Shown one piece after another: positions 30,241-48,600 of a stretch of 64,000 nucleotides of DNA. The number at the start of each line of letters is the position of its first letter. Within the stretch, counting starts at the first letter, position 1. Under the pieces are notes generated by a model. It ran no database searches and was not told where the DNA came from. It saw only the letters and a list, made by a program, of their open reading frames with translations. Location of the stretch: contig CM067355.1 of NCBI GenBank assembly GCA_034190875.2, positions 33,611,314 through 33,675,313 of the forward strand. The letters are read 5' to 3'. Made by a program: the position numbers and the translations under genes. The stretch comes from Urechis unicinctus (taxonomy: Eukaryota; Annelida; Polychaeta; Xenopneusta; Urechidae).

Positions 30241-30589
30241 CCACTTTTGACTGTGTGACATTAACATCAATAATATCAAATAATCGAGAAGTCATGAATG
30301 TATATTTCTGCAATACGACACAATTGATCAGTACGAGCCGCACTCGGTGGATGTTTAGATAATCTAACATATAGTGTGTATATCATTCATGTGTTGCTAG
30401 GCGAGAAGTAATGATGACGCAATATCCCGATGATGACGTGGTTCACACCTAGTATGCCGTCCTTAAGAGAACGATGGCGGTGATGACGGCAGTGAATGAG
30501 GGTACACCACAGGTGTTCCCAAGACTCTGTGCACACGCAAAATCAAGAATTTTGTGTCACACAATACAGAGATTCATGTCAATAAGGTT

Positions 30590-30935
30590 TTTATCTTCTG
30601 AAACAAGCAAGTGTTTTATGTCGCTTAGTTCTTCTTAAACAAGCAAATGTTTTATGTCGCTAAGTTCGTCTGAAACAAGCAAGTGTTTTATGTCGTTAAG
30701 TTCGTCTGAAACAAGCAGATGTTTTATGTCGCTAAGTTCATCTAAAACGAGCAAATGTTTTATGTCGCTAAGTTCATCTAAAACGAGCAAATGTTTTATG
30801 CCGCTAAGTTCATCTGAAACAAGCAAGTGTTTTATGTCGCTAAGTTCGTCTGAAACAAGCAAGTGTTTTATGTCGCTAAGTTCGTCTGATACAAGCAAGT
30901 GTTTTATGTCGCTATGTTCTTCAGACACAATCAAA
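30590..30935. repeat. 36-bp minisatellite, about 9.5 units
   Basis: Units carry GTTTTATGTCGCTAAGTTCG and TCTGAAACAAGCAAGT. As 36 is a multiple of 3, both strands stay open (minus: DELSDIKHLLVS repeated). No start context or neighbouring exon supports translation. Confidence 0.93.
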
Positions 30936-31132
30936 AGCTGATGTCACCCTGTTCTTCACACAGCACATAGAGTGTAATGCCATTCAGTTCCTTGGACCAG
31001 ACAAGGGTTTTACGTCATCAAGTTCTTCGGAAACAAGCAAGAATTATAAGACACCCAGCTCTTCAAAATTTGCATGTCACCCAGGTCTTCAAACAATAAC
31101 AACAACCAACTACGTGGCAGGCTTCAACCCAC

Positions 31133-37207
<6,075 letters not shown>

Positions 37208-37214
37208 GAGCGAC

Positions 37215-37575
37215 CAATTACATGTGAATATAATGGTTGAGAAATAGTAAACGATAGTGTAGATTCATCACAAGGGCATATATAGCATACCACAGCACAC
37301 TGGATCCATGTATATAAAAGCGTGTTCCGTGGACTCTGTCTGCTGTAATATCATAGATATGGTACTCTGATATGCATTAGCATTATCGGGAGAATCCTCG
37401 GGACGTATCCAGCAGCGCCCATTAAGCGAATATATGACGAGCAGAAACAGACAGGTGACCAAGCGACATCACGTGATGAGAGGGATATATATATATAATA
37501 CGAGCATCGTCGCAAACGCCCATTGATATATCCTCGAAAGCTAATAATATATGCTACACACACACCACACACACA
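37215..37575 (-). pseudogene. Degraded tandem copy of the PAN1 exon
   Basis: A second copy of 36,850-37,205, including flanks and the CA tract (37,556-37,577). It is peppered with small insertions, many of them AT or ATAT, and small losses (for example GAGGGATATATATATATAAT against GAGGGAGGAGCCAT). No PAN frame survives. The pattern looks more like a badly resolved duplicate or poor consensus than ordinary decay. Confidence 0.65.
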
Positions 37576-37599
37576 CACATATGATTAGATACGCTTTGG

Positions 37600-38012
37600 T
37601 ATACTGTGTAGGACAAACCATGGCGGAGAGTATATGACGTATAGGATAGGGAAGATCGGCTCTGACTACGGCAACATATAGATGCTGGGGAGAGAGTGGC
37701 CAATATTCTGATGCTGTTGTGGACAGATCAAGATAGGAGATGGATCTGTCTGATATATGTGATAGATATATACTCTATTGGTTTAGATTAGAAATTACAA
37801 TAGCTATTTTATATTTTATGCTTATATACATTCAGGGTTCTCCCCAAACCACTTGGTAAAGAAGACACCGCTACGCCTTTACAAAGTCTGTAAATAAGCC
37901 GCATGCCAAAGGGTAACCCCCCCCACCCCCCCCCGTACCCAGCCCTATCATATAACTCCATTAAATTATTTTGCTTTATGGTATACATTATATGATATTA
38001 TATACCATGGAT

Positions 38013-38047
<35 letters not shown>

Positions 38048-38440
38048 CGATGGCTAATATATATATATATATATGCTATATATACATATCATTTCTCCGC
38101 AAGTGGCCATTAAGCGTAGCGGCACCGATACAGCCTTCATCAAATATCTCCAATTATAATAAGCCGTATATCTCTTTGTGTCCTATATATGCCTTACCTC
38201 TATTGTTCCAATGGACAACGCTTTGATATATACTTGTGTATTGATTAACCATGCGCAGAGTATGCATTATGGTGACGCTATAGGATAACCGAATGAGATC
38301 GTTGCTGATACCTACCCTACTGGGTAGTCCTAACATGCCTGACTGAATTGTACTCCTACTATATGCGCCTCACTCAGGAGTAACTGACACCATTCCTTTG
38401 CAGACGTTGACGACCCCTGAATGTCACCTACAAGACTAAA
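37600..38440. other. Low-confidence sequence, no gene
   Basis: AT-rich filler with frequent ATATAT interruptions, a C-rich run with CGTACCCAG (37,917-37,945) and short (AT)n near 38,015-38,075. Nothing coding was recognised. Confidence 0.5.
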
Positions 38441-41400
38441 TTGAACCCTACAGATCAGAGTGACAAATGTTATACACATACATTCCACCACACTTCTATA
38501 GAAATGGCTTCACACTACAATATATGATGTGATTCTACCATATGACAAATTCACCCCACAACACCACACTCCTCATATCTACACATATGTCATGACACAC
38601 TATAACATGCAGTCCTAGAAATGACACCTACACATACACTCCTACCATACCATATACATAGTATTTTTGCCATATAAGCAGTGAATAAAATACTCCTGGT
38701 GCATATCTACACTGTCACCTACACACAACACTTCTTGTGCACGACTTCAAAATGTCACCTACACACAACATTCTACATACACAAATGTCACCTACACACC
38801 ATGAGTAACTGTAACGGTACCACTGATTTTAAAAAAAAAATCGCTACACGGAAGGGGTACCCCCGTACATAGAAAATAAATAACATATATCCCCGTACCC
38901 AGACTCTACGCGCGCCAAAAATTGCCCCACTCTGACCTATTTAAATGGCATCGATCTTGCGGACCAATTCCTACGATGTCTGTCCATTATACATATTGTT
39001 ATCCCGCATTGCCTTAGCATCAAGTGGGGGACACTTATATGATAGGGCTATGGACCCACACCACACTTCTACCATGCCTATGAGAATACACAAATATCTG
39101 AATACAAGTAACTCCTATTGATCTAGATATCGTGGAACTATCTAACATGCAGATATCCTTACACAAATATACACACCACACTCTACCATGCAGTCCTTAT
39201 ATATATCCTATATATACATCTAATACACCTATATAACCATATATATCATATGATTGTTTACCATGCATTCCATTCAAATGTCACCTACACATACATTCTA
39301 TCCATGCACCCCTACACCAAATGTCACCTACAGTACTACAATGTACAGTCACCTACACACCACTAACCAAAGAAGTGAACAAATGTATATGGTGATCTAC
39401 AATGCACCCCTCACTCACCTACACACCACACTTGCCATGCAGTCCTACAGCAAGATGTCACTGTACACACCACACTTCTAACCATGCTTTTACACAAATG
39501 TCACCTACACACCACACTTCTACCATGCAGTCCTACATACAAAACTGACCACCACCTTCTACCAGTCTCCTACACAAATGTCACCTACACACCACACTTC
39601 TACCATGCGCACCCCTACACAAATATCACCTACACACCACACTTCCTACCATGCAGTCCTACACAAATGTCACCTACACACCACAACCATGCACCCCTAC
39701 ACAAATGTCACCTACACACCACACTTCTACCATGCAGTCCTACACAAATGTCACCTACACACCACACTTCTCCCACCACCCACCCCTGCCCTTACAACTA
39801 CTGTCACCGACACATCACGTGCCTCTGTATCCATGCAGTCCTACACATTGGTCGGCCGCTACACACCACACTCCTACATGCAGTCCTACGGCCGGCAGGC
39901 CTACACACACACACTTCTACCATGTTACCACACCACAAATGTCACCCACACACCACACATCAACCCGAGCACCATGCAGTCCAAAGCACTAACAAATGTC
40001 AAGCAGTGACTTACACACCACACTCAAACCTAGGTCCCATGCCCCCCAGTCTCTCGATGTATGTACCACACTCCCCGTCACACATCCCAGACAAATGTGC
40101 AGGGCCACACACCACAGCTGAGACAACTATCTCTACATCTGACCCAATGTCATACCTTCGTTCACACGTCATAATTTCCTCAGCCATGTGCCCATGGATA
40201 TCTACCAAAAAATAATATCACCAATTCAGGCCCGTCCTACCATGCACCCCTGGGGTTCACATGTTTGACGCACACACTTTGCCCAGAAAGGTCCGCCTAC
40301 CCCTTCACAAATGGCCCAAATACTGCGCTTTTTCACACACCAATTCTCTCTTGCCATTCATATCTAGACAACTTCCAAAAAGTACACACCACGATTCCCC
40401 CCACCCCCCCACCCCCACTAAAAATCCTGGCAAACATCGAATTGCTATATATTGTGCCCAGAAAGCGTTCGATTAATACCTTGACGTGTACAATTGCCTG
40501 ATATCATTTTCGACGCAATTACAGAGCTGGTGGACTCTGACAGCTGGTCAAGGAAAATAACATGTGTGCCCACAACCACTCGCCCCCCCCCGTACCCCCA
40601 CTAAAAATCAAGAGCCTACGATACATTGTCTAGGCAATAATGTCGAGTTCACGCGGCAGCAAAATGCCTCGGACGTTACCACCTGCTGCCAGCTGTGATG
40701 TTTCTAGCTCTTCAAGCTGGTGGACCCATCGATGAACGTCACTTTCTCAATCACCTAACTACGCGATATCCCTATGTGAGTGCAACGCAGTATCAGCAAC
40801 GATGAATCAAGTCAAGGCATTCTCGCTAGATTCAAGGTTACTGCTGAAAATGCAGCATGCGGCATTCGTGTTCCTGATCACATTTCCAAGCTGGAAGGAT
40901 TAGTTTTGATTTTACCCAACTGAATTACATTGAATTACATCATTCTATGCTGATGATCCTTACTGTCACACTTACCACGACTCGGATCAATCTGTGCAAA
41001 AAGTACCTCGGCTGAACATGTGAATCCAACAAACCATTCATGTGCGAATGGGCGACATATGGGACCCGTATGGCATAGGTCTCCATCGCGAGTTGACAGG
41101 TAGGGAATACAGGGCACTCTAATGGTTAACCGCGTCGTACACAAAGTCGATGGAATCAACTTGCAAAAAGTCAGGTTACATTGATTGATCGTGGGGGGTG
41201 AGAGAGGCGGCACTGTGGTGGTTAAGGAGGATACTACAGCCCGGGTACATGAGGGATTAATACTAGGGGCACTCTAGTGGTTAATGGAGGTCACCTGCAG
41301 TCCGGGTTGGGATGAGGGAGGTGGAATCTAGGACACTGTAGTGGTTAATGGAGGTCACCTGCAGCCTAGCATGGGGTGAGGGAGGTGAAGAGTGCCAATA

Positions 41401-42120
41401 CAGGGCACTGTGCGTGGTTAACGCTTTGTCCCGGGTTGGGGTGATCGATCTAGGCCTATAGTTGATTATAATTAAGGGATGCCAGTCCCATCCGATGAAG
41501 GGATGAATTGAGATACACTGTATCTAACATAAACCACACCTAGCATGGGGTGACTACCTTGTATGATGACCATCACTTGGTATGACAACACTGCGTGGAC
41601 ATCACATGTCTGTCAAGCGCAGGTATTCAAATAACCTGAATCGCCTGTTTCGACAGATTAATTCAAAGGCTCGCCAGGACAGTGTATCGTTAGTCTTCCT
41701 GGAGGGCTACTACACACCACACTGCCTAACCACGCGCACCCCTACACGTCCACACAGACGTCTCCGCATCCACGGTCAGAGAGGACACACTACCATGCAT
41801 TGTTATCCATACACATCGGCGAGGCGTGGTCACCATGAGACACACCACACTAGTCTACCATGTTAACTCGTCCTACACAAATGAAGTCACCTACACACCA
41901 CACGGTAACTACCATTTGCAGTAGTCTAGACATGTTTCACCTACCTGGCACGTGTTCAGTGGTACCATGACAGTAGTACGTTTTGACAAATATCATTTCC
42001 TACACACAACAGGTTATTCTACCATGCAGTGACCTACACAAATGTCACCTAGCACACCACACTATCTACCATGCTGAGTCCTACACCATTATGTCACCTA
42101 AACATTGAATGCAGTAGTAG
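38440..42120. repeat. ~43-bp minisatellite field, badly ordered
   Basis: The unit carries TGTCACCTACACACCACACT, TCTACCATGCAGTCCTACAC and AAA. It is clear at 39,490-39,780 and increasingly scrambled on both sides (38.4-39.4, 39.8-40.3, 41.7-42.1 kb). Insertions and deletions inside units are very frequent. Between 40.4 and 41.6 kb the sequence is mostly other material, including a diverged repeat of CACTGTAGTGGTTAATGGAG type at 41,210-41,440. Open frames such as 39,484-40,215 come from the repeat. Confidence 0.8.
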
Positions 42121-42279
42121 TAGAACACAGGTGCGAATTAAGCAGTCATTATCAGAATGTAGGGAGACATTTGGGTGGAGATGAGGGCGATTGAAGCATT
42201 CCTTTTGTCAATAGGACGATTGAATAGTGCGACGCTCCACACTCAACAAGCCCCCATCTTCCTCACTGTCTGTCTGTGT

Positions 42280-42298
42280 CTGTCTGTGTCTGTGTCTG

Positions 42299-42392
<94 letters not shown>
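42280..42392. repeat. (CT)n / (TCTG)n microsatellite
   Basis: TGTCTGTC units passing into CT dinucleotides. Confidence 0.97.
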
Positions 42393-42394
<2 letters not shown>

Positions 42395-42429
42395 CACATT
42401 CTCTCTGGCATTCTATCCATCTTTCTCTC

Positions 42430-42835
42430 GCTCTCAATCTCTCTATGCCTAACTTTTTATCTCTCACACCTGTGGCTAACTCTTTATCTCTCACCCTATG
42501 CCTAACTCTTTACCTCTCACCCCTATGCTTACTTTTTATCTCTCACCCATATGCCTAACTCTTTATCTCTTACCCCTATGCCTAACTCCTGACCTCTCAC
42601 CCCTATGCCTGACTCTTTATTTCTTACCCCTATGCCTAACTCTTTATCTCTCACCCTTATGCCGAACTCTTTATCTCTCCTCCCTATGCCAAACTCTTTA
42701 TCTCTCACCCCTATGGCTAACTCTTTATCTCTCACCCCTATGGCTAACTCTTTATCTCTCATCCCTGTGCCTAACTCTTTATCTCTCTCCTATGGCTAAC
42801 TCTTTATATCTCATCCCTTTATTTAACATTCTTTC
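42430..42835. repeat. 27-bp minisatellite, about 14 units
   Basis: Units carry CTCTTTATCTCTCACCCCTA plus TGCCTAA. 27 is a multiple of 3, so both strands look open (LSLTPMPNS type); not a gene. Confidence 0.93.
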
Positions 42836-42944
42836 TCTCATCACTTTACCTTACTCTTTCTCACTCAACCCTTTACTCCATTCTTTTACCTAACATTCCG
42901 TCTTTCTTAGCCCGTTCCAGCTCCACACTATGTGCGCGTGCAAA

Positions 42945-44310
42945 ACGATCCTTCCCGTACCCCCGGGGGGGGGGTTCTCACTATGTGGAGGTTATTAGGG
43001 ATGTGCCGCCAATTTGGGTCGGTTTTCTGCCATTTTGCTATACAAATGGGTCGTTATTTCTAAAAGCCAGGGCTAGCAATGGGTTGGTTTTTTGCAATGA
43101 CCTTGTATACCAATGGGTCCGTATATTTTACAGCGAGGTATAGCAATGGGTCATTGTTTTGCAATGGGTATACAAATGGATCAGTATTATGACAGACAGG
43201 GATAGCAAGATGTCTTTAATTAACGTATGAGCCTCAATATTGCGTGTTTGCTCGGGTCCCCTGGGTCAATGGTGGCAAACCCCAGCTGACATCGGGGTCG
43301 TTTTTTTTTCAGAGACAAGTTTTATGGCATGATAAGCAAACATAAAGGTCAGGTCCGTACATTCTCCTTCCCTTTCCGGGACCAGCGATTCCCCCCAGAT
43401 GCGACAAGGAGGGATTTCAGTTTGCCTACCCCTCTAGCTCAAGCCGGTAACCATCCATCCCGAAGAGAATTGCCTAATTGCTGTCATCAAAGTTGCCCAG
43501 TTTATAACGTTGTCGACCGTGGGAACGGCGTGAGAATCCCAGTGCGATCGTGTATGCACAATTGACAGAGGTATGGTTTGCCGGACCATGAACGAGGAAC
43601 CTCATGTGGGGTGCAGAGGGTAGGCATGTTATCTTCCCATTTAATCCAATTTCATGCAGGTGCAGAGGGGAGGCATGTTATCTTCCCATTTAATCCAATT
43701 TCATTATAATGAAATACCATATATTGTCTACCTCATGGGACCGACGTCCTGGGGCGCTTGATAGCCTGTGGGCCCGAGTCACATATTTTTTATTTATTGG
43801 CTGCTATTTAATCAACTGCCTTGCCGTTATAAGCCAGAGCATCGTTGGGACTGACCACGGAATAAGAGAAGTTTTTTTTGCCGTTGCGTCACTAAAATAA
43901 CTATTTTAAACTTGCTGAAACAGGAAGAATCGATTATGGATGAACATTTTGTGAAGTGGCTCATTTCTAGCAATTTGTCTCAACTAACGACTGTCTTTGA
44001 ATGAAATATGCCTTCGCAGCCTTAATAAACGTACTTTTTCATTCTGAATCGTTAGTTCGGTATATGGATGGGTCCCTTGTAGCTCCTCGAGGTGGTCTAG
44101 ATATGATTTGGGATCATTAAATTTTGGTATATGTATGGGTGACCCTTTTAAAAAAATTGTATATGAATGGGTCTTTTTTCAGAGGATTTGGTATGTAAAT
44201 AGTTCCCTTTTCTCACTTTGGCTTGGTATAGATATGGTCCGGTTTTTGATACCCATGGCGGCACACCCCTACCCTTTTTCAAGGAGAAAACCCCCCCCGG
44301 GCCCGTACCG
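42945..44310. repeat. Inverted pair of a G-run-bounded interspersed repeat
   Basis: 42,945-43,200 and the reverse complement of about 44,050-44,310 share CGTAC(C)CCCGGGGGGGG, then TTCTC, GTGTGCCGCCA and runs of ATGGGTC/TATACAAATGGGTC. C-rich CGTACCC boundaries also occur near 37.94, 38.87, 38.90 and 40.59 kb. It may be a mobile element family or a foldback unit. The 850 bp between the arms has no recognised gene. Confidence 0.5.
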
Positions 44311-44338
44311 AACCTTCCGCGTTCACACATTAGAAGCC

Positions 44339-44426
44339 AGAGAGGAGGGGCGTGATATGACTCGAGTGCGTGTGTCTGTGAGAGGTTAGTTCAGAGCACT
44401 CGAGTCATATCTCGCCCCTACTCTCT
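44339..44426. other. Long hairpin, ~31-bp arms
   Basis: Left arm contains GGGGCGTGATATGACTCGAG. The right arm is its near-perfect reverse complement (CTCGAGTCATATCTCGCCCC), with a loop of about 26 bp. Only a couple of mismatches. Confidence 0.85.
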
Positions 44427-44429
44427 TGC

Positions 44430-45262
44430 GGGGAGGGGGCAGTTAATGAGTCCCGTGTCTTTGATTTAGGGTATCCATTGAAGACAGCTGTATTGAGCTC
44501 AGTGCTGTGAACCTGCTTGCTCAGTTACCGCACAGAAACAACAGCGTGATCAAATATCACGACCAACGTGTGGAACTTGTTAACAGGCAAGGCCTACATT
44601 GCTCACCTGTTATTTTAGCTGGCAGGGCCTCTGAAGCTCACCTGTTATGTTAACAGGCAATGCATATAAAGCTCGCCTGTTATTAGAACTTCATCCGGAC
44701 TCCTGCTTGTACATCTCGACCGCGAGTCTGATGAATAATTTCTCGAATAAAGCTCACAAGTGGCAGAATTTACCTAATGCAACCTGACCCTCTCAGGAAC
44801 GGACCCATTATCTCTGTTGTGTCTGATCATAACGTTAAACAATGATCTAATTCAAGCAACTCAGGATTTCAGATACAATACACACTCAATAGCTCCATTA
44901 AGTAGTGGTTCCTACGCCGAGTGAATTGTCTTTGGTTACCTTACTTCTTTATCGCAATATTGCACGGGTATCTGTCCGCAACCAGCGTCATTAGAGCAGC
45001 CCTCTTTGTCGTACATCAAAAAGAAATACGATGAGTTTGATCTCCCTTCGATGAAGTTATCGCCCGTTAGAAGACGATCTTGTATCACCACTCTGATTCA
45101 GCCATTGTTTGTGAGTACACAATGAGTTATATCAGTCCTCTGGTGACGGCACCGCTCGATACAACACGAATTTACAACACGAAGTTGCGTTTACGATTGC
45201 TTATAATGTCGACTGTCTGACTGCCTCTCTCTCTTCCTCAACCCCTCCCCCATCTCTCTCTA

Positions 45263-45301
<39 letters not shown>

Positions 45302-45690
45302 CTCTCCCTCTCTATCTCTCTCTCTATCTCGCTCTCTCTCTCTTCAACTATAACTCCTATCAAATTAAAGCGTATGACCACATGATATATCTATTACCGG
45401 TTGAAAGACGAATCACTTGCATTTGTACGAATTTTTATTTCTTAAGTAGATCCATTCATCCGTCCTTCCATTCACCATTTTATCACCCCCCCCCCCCCCC
45501 CCCCATACACACACCCATACAAAACAACATCATACAACAACTTGATGCTGTTGTTTGCGTGTGGAATCAGGAATGACTGGTCGAGAAACCGTTTTCGGGA
45601 CGGCTCTTATTCTGTATTTTCAGCGAGAGGATGTGTATTTCACGTCATGCTGTAAGCGAGTACATTTTGTGCCAAGTGACGTCATCAGTG
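44430..45690. other. 3' flank of the sulfotransferase gene, no further gene
   Basis: Unique sequence, then a (CT)n stretch at about 45,245-45,345 and a C run at 45,487-45,503. TTTATT at 45,434-45,439 reads AATAAA on the minus strand, about 260 bp beyond the stop codon, and is a candidate poly(A) signal. Confidence 0.5.
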
Positions 45691-45697
45691 ATGTTGT

Positions 45698-48600
45698 TCA
45701 TAACTTATCCTGCAATGAAACACGAGAGAAACTTCTCCAATACGTGACTTTCTGGTAGAAATGTTGCTTGGCGAAGTTATAAAATTCATATTCTTCCTTG
45801 AGTTTGTCACTCATATATTCCATTGTAGTCTGGTTATAAGTTTTTGATTTTCCGTATGCGTTTTCCCGCGGATCTGGAGAATGACAAACAAATATGAATA
45901 AGCGTCTTAATAAAACGACCCTGAATAAAAACACTAGTATCTTGCTTCTGAGGCTCTTTCAAAACATATAGTTAAATTCGAAGCATTCACCACAGCTGCC
46001 AATAAGCACAACAACAAAATTGTCCATGTGGTGGCAAAATACGCATAGAACATGATACACACACAAGGCCAGGAATAATGTGAAAATTGAATATCCCCAT
46101 GGAAATGCCGAATCGCGTGATCAAACAATGACACCACATCGTCCCTGATATCACTAATGGTAGATGTCACATCGAACTATGACCTACTTTCTTTCTCGAA
46201 CCAGCTTCGGGCGCCTTTAAAGAAATAAGGAAGAAGATTCTCCAGGCCCTCGACGAACGTAAGAATGTCCTCAGTAAGTCCGACTAGGATGTAATGCTTC
46301 ACGAGGTTGGACTTGGCGACAGCCAATGACTCAGCTGACGGCTCTCTATAAAAAAAGAAGCAAGTCATTATGGCAGCAGACGGCTCTCTGTCAAATTATG
46401 CAAGTCATTGTGGCATAAGACGCGCGATTTTAACGGGTAGTAAGCCAATAACTCACAGAAAGATGTCTTACTCCGAAGTATTTCCACATGCGTGCTAAAT
46501 TCTGGTTGTAAAATATGAAATTATTTATAAAAGAAGCAGAACTCTCAGTAATAACGTATCACATGTGCAGACGGTAGCTGGGTTTCAATCGAATAATAGT
46601 TGCCTAGCGCGCGTGTTAAGTGAGACCAGGTGATAAAAAAAGTCATTGTCATTGGCGGCATCGGAAGAAAAGAACAATTTATAAATCGGCATGGAGGCAC
46701 AGTCAATGACATACAATCATCATCATTCATAACAGCCGTCATTCTCGACGTTAATCCCTGAAGACCTAGTTCATTTTCATTTCATTTCCTTACAGTCAAT
46801 ATATATTTTCTGACCCATGCTTTACTTTTTCCCTGTACACATCTTTCTCATCCTAACTCAATGTTGATCTTCACCACAGGGACTTGTCAAAAGTGTCTGA
46901 CCCTTACTTCATTTTCATTTTCACCACAGGGACTTGTCAATAGTGTCTGACCCTTACTTCATTTTCTTCCTCACCACAGGGACTTGTCAATAGTGTCTGA
47001 CCCTTACTTACTTCATTTTTTCCTCTTTCCTCACTTCACTTCCTCACCACTTGTCAATAGTGTCTGACCCTTACTTCATTTTCTTCCTCACCACAGGGAC
47101 TTGTCAATAGTGTCTGATCCTTACTACCCTTACTTCATTTTCTTCCTCAACACAGGGACTTGTCAATAGTGTCTGACCCTTACTTCATTTTCTTCCTCAC
47201 CACAGGGACTTGTCAATAGTGTCTGACCCTTACTTCATTTTCTTCCTTCATTTTTTCCTCAACACAGGGACTTGTCAATATGTGTCTGTTTTCTTCCTCA
47301 ACCTGTATAGTGTCTGACCCTTACTTTTTCTTCCTCACCACAGGGACTTGTCAATAGTGTCTGACCCTTACTTCATAGTGTCTGACCCTTACTTCATTTT
47401 CTTCCTCAACCACAGGGACTTGTCAATAGTGTCTGACCCTTACTTCATTTTCTTCCTCAACCACAGGGACTTGTCAATAGTGTCTGACCCTTACTTCATT
47501 TTCTTCCTCAACACAGGAACCAGTCTATAGTTTCTGACACCTGCTTCATTTTTTTTTGTCTTTGACAAGTTATTATTTCATCTAAATAACAATCGTTCCC
47601 TTCGCGGTAGGACCGCTCTGTATGTTCGGACCTCTGCTGTACTGGACCTGTGGTCAATAAAGTAACAGTCAGTGTTTCAACAGTGCCATGTCGAATGGAA
47701 TATTAACGTTCAGTATACTCAATGTGATTCCTAATGAGTTCTGACTCGCAACGGGCTGTTCGTAAAAATCCAGGAGAAATACGGAGTGTCAACTGAGGGA
47801 AAAGGCAAAGAAATTCCGCCTCTGACAGCTCCGCACTGTTTACTACTTTTGATCTCTCACATCCGAGCTGTAGAGACGAAGCGCCGACTGCGAGATTTCG
47901 GTGTTTCCGAAGTCAAAACGACAGATGAACTCGCTAAAAACTCATCAAAGCCCTCCAAGCAAAAAAAATTGTGACAAAATGCAAGATTATATCACAAAAT
48001 GACACGAGGACTGTTTCTATTACTACAGTTTTGTCTAATTGTTCTGTTTGAGCACTAAAATACGGCATATCATGAAACTTTGTTCAAAAACTCAACATGG
48101 CCGACTCCCACAATGCAACATAATGGAGTTAATACTCGTTAATACGCTATGATATTGCTCATGTTTTCGATTCGCGCGGTAGCCATGTTGGACAACAATT
48201 TTAAAATTGTGTTGGATTTCGTCGATTCTGTGGATTAAGGAGTATGGCTGTTGTTATCCTCTAGGCAAGATTGATGGTAAGACATTTATGGATATGAAAA
48301 TCTATGTTTTTTTCATAAACTGTCCCTTGTCTGCATTGCGAGAAGGAGAAAATTTGCTTATAACGCTCAAGATTCTGCCATACGGACCCTCGCCCCTAAG
48401 GTGTCATCAGATCATCAAAACACCAGGGACGAGTTGTTTTGCCTACTGAGGGAAGTATTTTGATGGCAGTAACACGCTCCTGTAGGCATGACAGGCAGGC
48501 TGGGAGGGAAACGAAAGTCTGACACAATCGGTAATGATCACAGCTGACACAGTGCACAGCTGGGCGCGTATTTGACTCTTACTTGGCCTCAGTTCAAGTT

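Noticed and set aside
30440-30500. Possible terminal exon of the multi-PAN gene (hydrophobic ITAIVLL on the minus strand)
   Set aside because: Too short for a membrane span and without a clear acceptor, so I did not add it to the gene model.
30635-30934. Repeated DELSDIKHLLVS protein
   Set aside because: A 36-bp tandem repeat keeps every frame multiple of 3 open. There are no flanking exons or promoter.
39484-40215. 243-residue Thr/His/Pro-rich frame
   Set aside because: It follows the 43-bp minisatellite in a region of poor consensus, with no homology and no exon signals.
40935-41213. 92-residue minus-strand Cys-containing frame
   Set aside because: No pattern that I recognise, and it sits in the low-confidence stretch.
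45934-46170. 78-residue minus-strand frame with a hydrophobic stretch
   Set aside because: It lies wholly in the intron between sulfotransferase exons 6 and 7. The spliced frame works without it.
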